DNA of 58,500 bases. Source: Anaerolineales bacterium HSG24. Its GTDB lineage: Bacteria; Chloroflexota; Anaerolineae; 4572-78; J111. The notes under the pieces were generated by a model that saw only the letters and a list, made by a program, of their open reading frames with translations, was not told the DNA's origin and searched no databases. The stretch covers positions 1-58,500 of the forward strand of contig JAUCGB010000012.1 of NCBI GenBank assembly GCA_030377895.1. Direction: 5' to 3'. Position numbers and translations under genes: made by a program. Shown here piece by piece: positions 21,876 to 31,640 of this stretch (the first letter of the stretch is position 1; each line of letters begins with the position of its first letter).

Positions 21876-22896
21876 GTTTAAGGCTCTCAAACTCCATTTC
21901 AAAGTTACGCCGCATGTCTATCTTCTCATGTTCTGGTAATAAGGTGACATCTACCGCATTTAATACCAGTTGCTGAATGAGGTCATGGCTCCAATGCCAT
22001 GTTTTTTGTCCAACAAGGTATTCATGGGTCAAGGTTGTGTTAAACATCGGTGGATCGTCACTATTTATCGTGATGTATAAACCGTGTCCTAATAATTGCG
22101 GTAAACTGTGTTCTGACAACGACGGAAAAACCTTCAGGCAAATATTACTGGTCGGACAAACTTCCAGTGGAATTTGTTTGTCACGCAAATAATCCATTAA
22201 TTTGCTATCTTCAACTGCCCGTACACCATGTCCTATTCGTTGCGTATCCGCCACCTCGATAGCTTCCCAAATACTACTCGGCCCCACTGTTTCACCAGCA
22301 TGCAAAATGCAAGGAATTCCCGCCGCTCGCACCTGATTGAACGCAGATTGAAACTTTTTCGGTGGATTCCCATGCTCTGGCCCACCCAACCCAAACGCTA
22401 TCACTCCATCACCATATCGCTCGATGGCCCATTTTGCGATTAACCCCCCTTCTTTTGCAGGAATATGGCGAGGAATATCCATAATAATTCCCATGCGCGC
22501 GCCTAGTTCCTTCTCTCCCCACTCCCGAGCGCGGTTGACTGCATCGATCTGCTCATGAAAACCAAGCCCACTCGTAGCGTATTGATTGTAAGGCGTAAAA
22601 GTTACTTCGCTGTATCTGATATTCTGTTCTGCTTGACCGATTAGGAACTCACGGGCAATTAATTCAATATCTTCTGCGGCACGTAAACAACCTGAAATTG
22701 CCATGTAAATATCAATAAAATGGTCAAAATCACGAAAAGTATACCATTTACGTAATCCTTCAATATCATCTGCTGGTAATACAACGTTGTGTCGTTTGGC
22801 AAGCTTCAACAATGTCTGCGGCTGAACAGAGCCTTCAAGATGAACGTGTAGTTCCACTTTTGGCATTTGTACTATAAATTTTTCAGTCGTATTCAT
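21871..22896 (-). CDS. add: Adenosine deaminase
   Basis: Zinc hydrolase that deaminates adenosine (or related aminopurines) to inosine in purine salvage. Metal and catalytic residues are all in place: H17 and H19 in VELHVHLEGS, H199 and E202 in ILHAGETVG, H223 in RIGHGV, and D280-D281 in INSDDPPMF. The 341 residues are full length. AGGATAA precedes the ATG. The stop codon lies in the end of a dispersed element, so the last residue or two may not be original. Adenine deaminase specificity cannot be excluded, but the GPEHG segment and length fit adenosine deaminase. Confidence 0.9.
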   Translation of the reverse strand: MNTTEKFIVQMPKVELHVHLEGSVQPQTLLKLAKRHNVVLPADDIEGLRKWYTFRDFDHFIDIYMAISGCLRAAEDIELIAREFLIGQAEQNIRYSEVTFTPYNQYATSGLGFHEQIDAVNRAREWGEKELGARMGIIMDIPRHIPAKEGGLIAKWAIERYGDGVIAFGLGGPEHGNPPKKFQSAFNQVRAAGIPCILHAGETVGPSSIWEAIEVADTQRIGHGVRAVEDSKLMDYLRDKQIPLEVCPTSNICLKVFPSLSEHSLPQLLGHGLYITINSDDPPMFNTTLTHEYLVGQKTWHWSHDLIQQLVLNAVDVTLLPEHEKIDMRRNFEMEFESLKR

Positions 22897-23042
22897 TAAT
22901 TATCCTATTTTGAGTTTACTCTGTGCTTGTGATTACAATGTTCTACTCTCCAATAATCTACGAATGGATAGGGGGAGAGGCCATGTCACTCTGTCGGCTC
23001 ATTTTAAAAATTAGCCTAAACTAAGTTTCGTATCGGGTATAT

Positions 23043-24845
23043 TTATACATCATCAGTCTTATTCGTATATTTTTGGCGATTCTGTTTTCCTTTCACCCGT
23101 TCTTGCACCATCAAACCCATCAGGCTTTCCAACAATCCACTTTGATTTGAGTCACTGACCGACACCTCCGGCACAACCTGAACATCGTTTTCGCCGATAA
23201 GTTGCATGAGTTGTATGGCGGTATATTCTTGGCTACCCAAGGCTGTTACTCCAGCATGATAGGCTTGTGCTTTAGCCTTACCTGTAGCCCGAATTGCGTC
23301 CGCTTCACCACCTGCTTCTAGCCGAGTCGCTTCCGCCTTCCCTTTGGCCCGTTCAATGTCCGACTCCGCCTCAAGTCGAGAGATCTCAACCCCACGCTCG
23401 GCTTTGACCATATCTTGCTGAATGTCGGCTAAGGAAGTCTCTCGGACTAATTCTTGGCGTTGCTTTTGAGCCATCTGCTGAACCTCGTAAGTTTTACGTT
23501 GTTCCTCGGCGATTTTACGATCAGTTTGTGTAACCATTAACTGTTCCGGCAGATTGATGTCGCCGATTAACGTGTCGATACCCTCTACATCGTAAGCCTG
23601 TAGTGCCTCATGAATATGACTCGCCGCCTCATGCTGTCGCTTGCTCCGACCGCTCAAAAAGTCGAGAACGGTATAAGATTGGGCCGCGTTGCGGAAATAG
23701 TTACCTACAATCGGCTCCAAAACATGGTCAACCAGATTTTGCACCGAGCCGACCCGCGAAATTACTTTGGGGGCATTTTGAGCGGCAATGTGGATAATTT
23801 GCGAGACTTCCAAATCGAAGGCGAAGCCATCCCGCGAGCGAACGGTAATCGGAGAGAGTTTTGCATCATATTTATGGGTTTCGGTGTGTAAGGCCCAGTT
23901 TAGCACAATATTGGTGGTCGGCACCAACTCGACGCTCATGACTCGGTTGTTGATTGGGTGTTTTCCGGGATTGAGTGGTATAACCCACACCCCTTTATGC
24001 CCTGGGTCAACCAGATTGCCATACTTAAAACCTTCTCCGCTGACATCCTTTTCCTGATGCCCCACGTAAGAGATGACAATTCCCACATGCCCAATCGGAA
24101 TCTCGGTCATGGGGACTTGTTCAATCTGGACAAACCACGGATTCAGATTCCATGAGCCGGACAGCAATACCTGCTCTTGCAGACCACGTCGGCCATGTCT
24201 GTTCAAAAACTGTTGAGCATTTTGAAAGTTGTTATGCCCTTCAATGAGCGAGCCGGCAATTTCGCCTTCATCAATTGGCATTCCGTCAAGAGAAGTGATG
24301 ATACCCACTTGATCCGGTTTGATACTAAATATCATCAACTCTTTTGGGGTCATGCTAAACGAATTCGCATTTTGAGCTGTAATCACTTCAAAAAGGGCAG
24401 TATTAATCCGATAGGTTCCAGCGGTCAAAATCGCTAACTGCCGTCCTTTCTCACCTTCTGCCGTTAAAAATTTACGAGCATCCTGAAAATTATCACAATC
24501 AATCGTTTTGCCCAAGATTCGTTGGGACGGAATAGCCTTCCCGTCAGCCGCCACGACCAGCGCAATCTGCCCAGGCTGTACGATGATCATGGGGCATTTA
24601 TCGATAGAAAACTGTAATAACCAGTAGCCAAAATGCCAGCCGGGTGGTAACGTATCGGCTTGATACCCGGCCTCATTGTTTAGAGCAACCAGCTTTCCGG
24701 GCGGCAGAGGTGGCCCAAATTTGCGTACTACAATACCAACCTGATCCTCTTTTATCACCACTAATCCTGCCAAACGAGTGGTGAAGGGGATGATTAAGAG
24801 TAAGGCAAAAGCCAGTACGACTGATCCGGTACAAAATAGTTCCAT
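23043..24845 (-). CDS. Flotillin-like SPFH/Band 7 protein
   Basis: A 600-residue membrane protein with an N-terminal hydrophobic helix (about 7-25). Two similar beta-rich units follow, around 90-155 (QIALVVAADG to NFQDARKFL to GTYRINTALFEV) and 175-240 (QVGIITSLDG to NFQNAQQFL to GSWNLNPWFVQI). Next come the SPFH core (about 300-400, with TVRSRDGFAFDLEVSQI) and a long coiled coil rich in Glu, Gln and Ala (about 430-560). Flotillin-type proteins form scaffolds in membrane microdomains. The tandem N-terminal units make it longer than typical bacterial FloT. It has an AGGAG ribosome site. It is not part of an NfeD operon here. Confidence 0.8.
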   Translation of the reverse strand: MELFCTGSVVLAFALLLIIPFTTRLAGLVVIKEDQVGIVVRKFGPPLPPGKLVALNNEAGYQADTLPPGWHFGYWLLQFSIDKCPMIIVQPGQIALVVAADGKAIPSQRILGKTIDCDNFQDARKFLTAEGEKGRQLAILTAGTYRINTALFEVITAQNANSFSMTPKELMIFSIKPDQVGIITSLDGMPIDEGEIAGSLIEGHNNFQNAQQFLNRHGRRGLQEQVLLSGSWNLNPWFVQIEQVPMTEIPIGHVGIVISYVGHQEKDVSGEGFKYGNLVDPGHKGVWVIPLNPGKHPINNRVMSVELVPTTNIVLNWALHTETHKYDAKLSPITVRSRDGFAFDLEVSQIIHIAAQNAPKVISRVGSVQNLVDHVLEPIVGNYFRNAAQSYTVLDFLSGRSKRQHEAASHIHEALQAYDVEGIDTLIGDINLPEQLMVTQTDRKIAEEQRKTYEVQQMAQKQRQELVRETSLADIQQDMVKAERGVEISRLEAESDIERAKGKAEATRLEAGGEADAIRATGKAKAQAYHAGVTALGSQEYTAIQLMQLIGENDVQVVPEVSVSDSNQSGLLESLMGLMVQERVKGKQNRQKYTNKTDDV

Positions 24846-24936
24846 GTCAAACTCCTTTTGTAAATGCTTAATTTTCCTAATTATTTGCGATTGTGTAATT
24901 GCAACAGGTATTTGGCGGGTATATCACGCCTCACAC

Positions 24937-26457
24937 TTAACTCCCATCACGGATGACGCGACAGCTTTCAATCTTGAAAGTGACCTGTCCCACTTTTTCC
25001 GAACTTTTATCCAGAAAATCGTGGACGAAGGTCAAAAAGCGGTATACGTCCGTAAAGTTGGAGACTAACCCGACTGAGACGCGAACCGCTCCTGCGCTTT
25101 TGCCGGAACTGTGTTCTAAAAGAGACATGAAGACCGGCAAGCCAATCCGTTTCCCTTCCTCAAAACCGGGCGCGATGTCTGTTTCGGTTAGCTCCTCGGC
25201 AATCTCATTCGCGCCCGGATTGCAGAAACAGCCAGTTCGTATGGAGATGTTCTGCTCGTTGGCTAACTCCTCGACCCGTCGATAATCTAGCAGTTTGCCT
25301 GTGGGGTCGTAAAAATTAACGGTGACAGTTCCGCCTCGCATCTCTAGATCAACTGGCCCATAAACTCGCACCAACGGTTTGCCGTTTTGATGACGTAGAT
25401 TGTACAAATTTTGCAACAGCCAGCCGGTTAAACAGGTCACTCGTTCATGGATCGTGTCGAGGCCAATCGCTTCCAGATGTTGCAAACCGACCTTGACACT
25501 CGGAATATTCAGATAGTCAACCGTGCCATCCTCAAAACCAGCTTCCCCATGTGCCAGATGATGCCATTGTCCCTGCGTTGAGGCTAGGGTGATAGTTCCG
25601 CCCGCGAACCAAGGACGTTGTAGTTTTTGCAGAGCCGATTTCCGCACTAACAGACAGCCGATTCCGGTGGGAAAGCCGAACATCTTATAGAAGGAAAATG
25701 TGGCATAATCTGGTAACCAGCGACTCACATCAAGCCGATTGGTCGGCGCGAAGGCGGCACAATCAACCAGCACATCCCAACCTTGGTCACGCGCTCTATC
25801 AATTAGCTCTAGCGGATGTTGCACGCCCGAAAAGTTAGATTGTGCCGGATAGGCGAACAGATTGGCATGCTGTCGGTCGGCCTGCGCTAGGTAGGTATCC
25901 AGTTTCGGCTGGTCAATTCGTAAATTGGGTACGGTCAGGGGGACATAATCAACCTTAGCCCCTTTTGCTCTGGCAAATTCCCGAATCCCGTTTACCGAGT
26001 TATGGTTATCAAAAGCCAGCAGAAAATGCCCACCAGATTGAAAAGGGTAGGATTCGCCGACTAGCTTTAAGGCTCCGCTGGCGTTGGGGGTAAAAATAGC
26101 GATATACTCATCTGGTGAGGCATTAAAGTAGTCAAAAATATAAGCCCGCGCCCCCTCCACCAGATTAGTCATGGCGACTGAGGTTGGGTTGTTGGAGTGG
26201 GGATTGCCGAACACGCCCTTGCTCAACATAGCCATGTGTTGCTGAATTTGAGACTCGGCGTATAGCCCACCGCCAGTGTAATCGAGATAGATATGTTTTT
26301 GTTGGTCTAGGCGGCTGTAGTCAGTCGCTCGTAGGTGGTCTATCGTCTTGGTTTCTGCATACGTTGGGTATGCTTGCGTAAACTGCTCAAATGCCGTAGC
26401 CATGTTTTCGGGGTGGTAGTTGAGCGGTACGGCTGGGGGAGTGAGATTATTACTCAT
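24937..26457 (-). CDS. Class V aminotransferase fold PLP enzyme (cysteine desulfurase/MoCo sulfurase-like)
   Basis: A 506-residue PLP enzyme. YLDYTGGGLYAESQI at 57-71 matches the N-terminal block of molybdenum cofactor sulfurases. Also visible are PNASGALKLVGESYPF near 124, the pyridoxal aspartate in VLVDCAAFAPTN (D232), the Schiff-base lysine K258 in FSFYKMFGFPTG, and a late RTGCFCNPG segment whose cysteine could carry persulfide. There is no MOSC domain at the C-terminus, so it corresponds to the NifS-like half alone. moeA lies about 5 kb away on the same strand, which fits molybdenum cofactor chemistry but is not proof. The gene is monocistronic, with an AGGAG site. Confidence 0.75.
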   Translation of the reverse strand: MSNNLTPPAVPLNYHPENMATAFEQFTQAYPTYAETKTIDHLRATDYSRLDQQKHIYLDYTGGGLYAESQIQQHMAMLSKGVFGNPHSNNPTSVAMTNLVEGARAYIFDYFNASPDEYIAIFTPNASGALKLVGESYPFQSGGHFLLAFDNHNSVNGIREFARAKGAKVDYVPLTVPNLRIDQPKLDTYLAQADRQHANLFAYPAQSNFSGVQHPLELIDRARDQGWDVLVDCAAFAPTNRLDVSRWLPDYATFSFYKMFGFPTGIGCLLVRKSALQKLQRPWFAGGTITLASTQGQWHHLAHGEAGFEDGTVDYLNIPSVKVGLQHLEAIGLDTIHERVTCLTGWLLQNLYNLRHQNGKPLVRVYGPVDLEMRGGTVTVNFYDPTGKLLDYRRVEELANEQNISIRTGCFCNPGANEIAEELTETDIAPGFEEGKRIGLPVFMSLLEHSSGKSAGAVRVSVGLVSNFTDVYRFLTFVHDFLDKSSEKVGQVTFKIESCRVIRDGS

Positions 26458-26622
26458 TGGTTCATTGCTCCTGTGGTTTTTTATGCTATTATTTTAGGCT
26501 ACTGTCTTCGTGTTAGCCTATGCCTACAAGGGAAAAATCATATTTCGTAGGAGATTACAGTAATTATTCTTACGTGCTCGAATGGAATTGAAGGTCTCTT
26601 TGCCCTTTGCCCCAAACGAAAA

Positions 26623-28080
26623 TCACGTTCCACGCCTCACCTTTACCTCCGGATCGAGATAGGCCAATCCATAAGGTTGACGCTCGTCGCGGGAGATGAC
26701 CTGAATCATAGCGATATCGACGCGACGGTGCAGGTAGGTCGCCTCGCCGTCAACGAGGCCAAACACGCCGGAGTTGAGGAAATAGTTGCCCGGTATCAGA
26801 TTGATGGTCAAGGCAAAGCGGGCTTCCATGATGGTGGGCGCAGTAATTTGTTTGAAAAATATGCCCTCTCGATCTGTAACCACACCCGACAGATCAATCC
26901 CATCGGTGGTTTTGATCATCATGCCAAAATTCACATCATACGCGTCCTGCCTAAAGCTGACCCGATAGACCCACTCGTACCGCTCTCCGACCACCAACAC
27001 ATTGACCCGCTCCTCGGTTATGGTGTAAAAAGCACAATCGGTAATCTCGGCCACGCCGTTACTGTAGCTGGTCTCCTCCGGTTGAGGTAAATGCGGGTCG
27101 AAACGGGCTTGGGGGATGATTGAAGAATCTGACGACTTGGCAGATAAAACTCGCGTAATTTTAGAGTTTGTAAAACCTGCCTCGCTTAAGTTAGTGCTTA
27201 TAGAGGAGTCCTCTTGCCCTTTTGGGAGAGACGGAGAGGATGTCAATTTTCCTCCCGTTGGAGGAATTAAGGCTCTAGCCTGTTCTAAAATGAGATTTTC
27301 TTCTTCAGGGGTACTGAACAGAATCTTCTGATAGGTATCGCTGACTAGTTTACTCGGCCCGTCCAACACCAACCGCCCATAGGAGAGCAGGAGACAGCGG
27401 GCGCACTGGCGAATAATCGTCTGGGTATCGTGCGATACAAGTAACACTGTGCCACCTTCGTCCCTAAACTTCTCAAGCTGAACCATACATTTACGTTGAA
27501 AGGCCGCGTCCCCCACAGAGAGGGCTTCATCCACAATCAGCACCTCTTTCGGCACAAAGGCTTGTACGGCAAAGGCCAAGCGGACGAACATGCCGCTCGA
27601 GTAGAACTTGACCGGCTGGTCGATATAAGGGCCAATGTCAGCAAAGGCCACAATATGATCATAAATCGCGTCGATTTCGTGCGCCGACATGCCCAAAATC
27701 GCCCCGTTCATGTAGACGTTCTCGCGGCCCGTAAACTCGGGATTAAAGCCGCTCCCCAACTCTAGCAGAGCGGCCACCTTACCCCGCACCTGAATCTGAC
27801 CATGACTAGGGGTCAACGTACCAGCAATCATTTGGAGGATGGTACTTTTGCCGCTTCCGTTTCGACCAATAATGCCTACCGTTTCGCCCCGTTCAATCTG
27901 AAACGATGCTTCATGCAAGGCCCAAAATTGACGAGAAAAAACAGGAGTCGAGCGACGACGTAACATATTGGGCAACGCATACCACAACGACTGCTTGAGT
28001 CGGTCACTGGGGGTGTTATAGAGGGAGTAGATTTTACTTACTTTTTCAACGGAAATAGTGATGTTTTGTGGGAGGGTCAC
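26623..28080 (-). CDS. Wzt-like polysaccharide-export ABC ATPase
   Basis: A 485-residue protein. Residues 1-245 are an ABC ATPase of the polysaccharide and teichoic-acid exporter class: Walker A GIIGRNGSGKST near 76, the family-typical LLELGSGFNPEFTGRENVYMNG stretch, the YSSGMFVRLAFAVQ signature, Walker B VLIVDEALSVGD, and the VSHD switch. A linker rich in Ser and Pro (about 265-345) leads to a C-terminal Wzt_C-like beta domain (about 350-470) that binds the glycan end. The partner permease (Wzm) is not in the window. GTG is the apparent start, with no strong ribosome site. It likely exports a glycolipid-linked chain. Confidence 0.85.
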   Translation of the reverse strand: MTLPQNITISVEKVSKIYSLYNTPSDRLKQSLWYALPNMLRRRSTPVFSRQFWALHEASFQIERGETVGIIGRNGSGKSTILQMIAGTLTPSHGQIQVRGKVAALLELGSGFNPEFTGRENVYMNGAILGMSAHEIDAIYDHIVAFADIGPYIDQPVKFYSSGMFVRLAFAVQAFVPKEVLIVDEALSVGDAAFQRKCMVQLEKFRDEGGTVLLVSHDTQTIIRQCARCLLLSYGRLVLDGPSKLVSDTYQKILFSTPEEENLILEQARALIPPTGGKLTSSPSLPKGQEDSSISTNLSEAGFTNSKITRVLSAKSSDSSIIPQARFDPHLPQPEETSYSNGVAEITDCAFYTITEERVNVLVVGERYEWVYRVSFRQDAYDVNFGMMIKTTDGIDLSGVVTDREGIFFKQITAPTIMEARFALTINLIPGNYFLNSGVFGLVDGEATYLHRRVDIAMIQVISRDERQPYGLAYLDPEVKVRRGT

Positions 28081-28141
28081 GGGGAATAGGGAGTGGAGTA
28101 GGGGATTGGAGTGAATAAGCGGCTACCAAACATCCTACTCC

Positions 28142-28933
28142 CTACTTCCAAACCTCCACCAGTTCAGCAATGCCGGACAGAATTATATCCGGTTTTATGC
28201 CCTTGCTGGCAATCGACTGCTCGTTGTCTACGCCGGAGGTGACGAGTAGCGTTTTTAGTCCGGCTTGTTGTCCACCCAAAATATCGGTTTCGAGCCGATC
28301 TCCAATCATCATGGTTTGGCTAGGGATACTGCCCATCTTTTGCACGGCGATGTCGAACATTAAGCGACCCGGTTTACCAACCACAGTTGGCTCAACATCG
28401 GTGGCCGCTTGAAGTGCGGCGGTAATCGCCCCTCCGCCCGGGGCAAATCCTTGCTCGATAGGGTAGGTCAAGTCGCCGTTGGTGGCAACAAAACGCGCTC
28501 CCTGCCGAATCAGAATCGTAGCCTCTTTGAGGGTCTGATAAGTCAAGTCCATGTCCAAACTTGAGACCACCACGCTGACTGGCTGACTCGAATCAGCAAC
28601 CACCGTCAGCCCGACTTCGTTGAGTGCGCTACGGATACCATCCTCGCCAACCACATAAACCTTGGCTCCGATTGGTAACTCTCGTTGCAGATAAGTCGCC
28701 GTCGCCAAGGAGGAGGTCAGGATATGTTTACGGCTGATCGTCACCCCGAATCCGGCAAATCGAGCGATATACTGGGTCGGAGTTTTACGGGCATTGTTGG
28801 TGGCTAACATAAAGGGTATGTTGCGGCGATATAGCATACTAAAAAACTGGTTAAATCCGGGCAAAAGGGTCTCCCCTCGCCACAATACCCCATCCATGTC
28901 GATGACAACAGCCTTAATTTGTTTTAAGTTCAA
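28142..28933 (-). CDS. HAD-IIA phosphatase (NagD-like)
   Basis: A HAD superfamily hydrolase of subclass IIA, which dephosphorylates sugar or nucleotide phosphates. Motif I is VVIDMDGVLWRG with nucleophile D12 and acid D14 (numbered from the chosen start). Motif II is in MLATNNARKT, and motifs III/IV are in VVGKPGRLMFD and MIGDRLETDILGGQQAGLKTLLV. The frame is open farther upstream, but that part overlaps hemA and does not resemble the family. TTG at 28933, preceded by GGGAAG, gives a normal 263-residue protein. It overlaps the hemA 3' end by 20 bases, so it is likely the last gene of a moeA-hemA-HAD transcript. Confidence 0.8.
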   Translation of the reverse strand: MNLKQIKAVVIDMDGVLWRGETLLPGFNQFFSMLYRRNIPFMLATNNARKTPTQYIARFAGFGVTISRKHILTSSLATATYLQRELPIGAKVYVVGEDGIRSALNEVGLTVVADSSQPVSVVVSSLDMDLTYQTLKEATILIRQGARFVATNGDLTYPIEQGFAPGGGAITAALQAATDVEPTVVGKPGRLMFDIAVQKMGSIPSQTMMIGDRLETDILGGQQAGLKTLLVTSGVDNEQSIASKGIKPDIILSGIAELVEVWK

Positions 28934-30308
28934 TTGATTTCTTCCCTTTATATACGTTGTTTTTATACCCGTTATTTTTGTACTGCGTTTGAGATAAATT
29001 GGTGAATTCGACATCTGGCAAGGCTTGCAAACCGAATAGGTCACGAGCCACCGACACATATCTGGCACTATCGCCATGCGCCGCTTTACGCTTGAGGTTG
29101 ACGATAGGCTGGTGTAGAACTTTGTTGACGAGGCGATGGGTCATAGCCGAAATTAGGGCTTCGGTTTTTGGGTCAAAATCCAGTTTTTTAAGTAACCAAG
29201 TTATCTCCCGTTGCCGGATATCCTCCATATCTTCCCGCAAATCAACAATGGTAGAGACTACATCTAGCGAGTTTAACCAGCCCAAAAACGCATTTTGTTC
29301 CTGATTAACAATCTCCTCCACCAACGGAACCACAGCCCGTCGCTCTTCCAAATTATCATCAAGCTGTTGCTGTAAATCGTCAATATCGTACAGATGTACC
29401 TTGGGCAATTCTGTGACATCCGAGTCGATGTCACGTGGCACAGCGATATCAATCAAAAAAATGGGACGCTCAGGGCGTTCCGCCATAGCCGAGCGGAGCA
29501 TCCATTGGTTGAGAATTGTATGAGGCGCGCCGGTCGAACTAATCACAATATCTGCCGTTTTGAGTGCCTCTGGCAACTGCTGAAAACTAATCGCTTTTCC
29601 GGCCCATGTTTTGGCTAACTGTGCCGCCCGTTCGTAGGTGCGATTGGCGACGGTAATCTGTTGCACCCCATGCTGAACCAGAGATTTTACGGCAATTTCA
29701 GCCATCATGCCCGATCCAATCAGCAACACCTGATGGCTGGATAAATCACCCAACAATTTTTCAGCTAAATTAGCCGCCACCGAACTAATTGAAGAGGGAT
29801 TAACACTGATGGTCGTCTCAGTTCTGGCTCGTTTTCCGGTATAAATTGCCTTTTTGAATAATCCTGACATGACCGTACCGACCGCATCTTGCGACAAGGC
29901 ACATTCGTAGGCATCGGTAATCTGACCCAAAATTTGCGGCTCACCTAAAATCATCGAATCGAGGCCGGAGGCGACATTGAACAAATGGTTGATCACCGCT
30001 TCATTGTGGCACACATAGAGCGACTCAGAAAATTCGGATGGAGGCGTATTGGTAGAGCGACCTAAAAATTGGATAATTTCATCCGTAGCGACAACCGGAT
30101 CAGTCACCGAACTGTAGACCTCTAATCGGTTACATGTCGATATAATCACCCCTTCGTACACATGTTTCAGATGCCCATTCGGATGCACCCTTCCAAAATG
30201 GGTCAAGGCCGAGCGTAACATCCGTTGAGAAAAGGCTACTTTTTCTCGAATTTCGACGGGGGCGGTTTTATGGTTTAAGCCAACTAATAAAATCTTTTGT
30301 TCTTTCAT
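28914..30308 (-). CDS. hemA: Glutamyl-tRNA reductase
   Basis: Reduces glutamyl-tRNA to glutamate-1-semialdehyde with NADPH, the first step of C5-pathway tetrapyrrole synthesis. The N-terminal catalytic domain has LNHKTAPVEIREKVAF (11-26) and the nucleophile C59 in ISTCNRLEVY. HLFNVASGLDSMILGEPQILGQ is followed by the Rossmann domain with LLIGSGMMAE, and the C-terminal dimerisation helix ends near 445. The C-terminal 20 residues are an odd repetitive Asn/Tyr/Lys tail (YKNNGYKNNVYKGKK) not normal for the family. The start has GGAG upstream. No hemL, hemB or hemC is in the window. Confidence 0.95.
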   Translation of the reverse strand: MKEQKILLVGLNHKTAPVEIREKVAFSQRMLRSALTHFGRVHPNGHLKHVYEGVIISTCNRLEVYSSVTDPVVATDEIIQFLGRSTNTPPSEFSESLYVCHNEAVINHLFNVASGLDSMILGEPQILGQITDAYECALSQDAVGTVMSGLFKKAIYTGKRARTETTISVNPSSISSVAANLAEKLLGDLSSHQVLLIGSGMMAEIAVKSLVQHGVQQITVANRTYERAAQLAKTWAGKAISFQQLPEALKTADIVISSTGAPHTILNQWMLRSAMAERPERPIFLIDIAVPRDIDSDVTELPKVHLYDIDDLQQQLDDNLEERRAVVPLVEEIVNQEQNAFLGWLNSLDVVSTIVDLREDMEDIRQREITWLLKKLDFDPKTEALISAMTHRLVNKVLHQPIVNLKRKAAHGDSARYVSVARDLFGLQALPDVEFTNLSQTQYKNNGYKNNVYKGKKSIELKTN

Positions 30309-30334
30309 TTTTTGATTTCTCCATCTCCTAATTC

Positions 30335-31552
30335 TTATATTATCTCCAGTAGCACCGCCTCGACCATGCTTCCAGTCTCGTAGTCGGACTTACCGTGAGG
30401 CAAAATCACAAATCCGTTGGCCTCGACCATGGACAGGAGGCGACCTGAACCTTGGAAACCAGTACTGGTGGCGGTGAGTTGCCCTTCCTGATTACGGTAT
30501 AAATTGACACGGTGGAATTCGGTTCGATAGGGGGCATGGCGGAAGGTGTGTTCTAACATAGCTTTCTGACGAGGGTGATGACGGTCGGGGTGTCCCATCA
30601 TCGTCCGTAAAGCGGGGTAGACAAATATTTCAAAACTGACCATCGCGCTGACCGGAAAACCGGGCATGCCAAAACAGGGTACGCCGTCAACTGTGGCAAA
30701 AGTGACGGGTTTACCCGGTTTGGTGTTCACTCGGCCAAAATGGATCGTGCCTCGTTGGGCAAAATAGGGCTTGACCAGATCGAGTTGGCCCATCGACACC
30801 CCACCAGATGTCATGAGCATGTCAGCTTGCGTTAGGGCTGTTTCGATTTGGCTCTCTAGGCGGTGCTGTTTGTCGCTGATAATGCCCATGTCTAGCACCG
30901 TTGCCCCAGTCTGTTTAACCAGACTCATCAAGGTGAAGCGATTCGAGTCCCGAATTTGACCCCGTTCGGGTATTTCATGCGGTTCGACAATCTCATCACC
31001 CGTAGACATGACCGCCACCACAGGCCGTCGATAAACTTCAACGTTAGTACGGCCTACCGTCGCCAACAACCCCAGCTCCGCTGGGCCGAGTTGAGTCCCC
31101 TCAGCCAAGGCTTGCTGACCCTGTTGAATATCTAGTCCAATCGGACGGATGTAGGCTCCGACCTCAATCGGGTCTGTTTTGATGTTGACTCGTCCGTCCT
31201 GCTCTTCGGTCTCTTCAATCATGATCATGGCCGTAGCGCCCGGTGGAATGGGCGCGCCAGTCGTGACACGAGCGGCTGTGCCTGACGTGACTTCTATCTC
31301 GGCGATGTAACCGGCCATCTGGTCGCCGACAATCCTGTGCCAGCCGGGGCCGTTTTCGGCAATGACCGCGTAACCATCAACCGCCGCCGCCGGAAATGGT
31401 GGCATCGGCTCATCGGCAAATACATCCTCGGCCAAAACTAGGCCCAAGGCTTGCTCAAACGGCATGCTGACTATCGGCAGTCGTTTGACATGGCGCTCGA
31501 TATGGGCGAGCGCGTCTTCTATTGGAATCATGGGATAGGGTGATTTTGACAT
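30335..31552 (-). CDS. moeA: Molybdopterin molybdotransferase
   Basis: MoeA inserts molybdate into adenylated molybdopterin. The 405 residues cover all four domains: MPPFPAAAVDGYAVI near 54-68 in domains I/II, the MoCF-like domain III with MSTGDEIVEPHEIPERGQIRDSN (the GD and RDSN blocks) and TSGGVSMGQLD, FGMPGFPVSAMVSFEIFVYPAL near 295, and the beta-barrel domain IV at the end. It lies 26 bases upstream of hemA on the same strand, an unusual pairing. Gephyrin-like fusion is absent. No moaA, moaC or modABC gene is in the window. Confidence 0.92.
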   Translation of the reverse strand: MSKSPYPMIPIEDALAHIERHVKRLPIVSMPFEQALGLVLAEDVFADEPMPPFPAAAVDGYAVIAENGPGWHRIVGDQMAGYIAEIEVTSGTAARVTTGAPIPPGATAMIMIEETEEQDGRVNIKTDPIEVGAYIRPIGLDIQQGQQALAEGTQLGPAELGLLATVGRTNVEVYRRPVVAVMSTGDEIVEPHEIPERGQIRDSNRFTLMSLVKQTGATVLDMGIISDKQHRLESQIETALTQADMLMTSGGVSMGQLDLVKPYFAQRGTIHFGRVNTKPGKPVTFATVDGVPCFGMPGFPVSAMVSFEIFVYPALRTMMGHPDRHHPRQKAMLEHTFRHAPYRTEFHRVNLYRNQEGQLTATSTGFQGSGRLLSMVEANGFVILPHGKSDYETGSMVEAVLLEII

Positions 31553-31640
31553 AGTGAATTATAAATTATGTTTGATAGCAGAGACAATACCAAGCACGAT
31601 GAGGACGAGTGGTTGCGGAACTGTTTACAATTGATATAAC

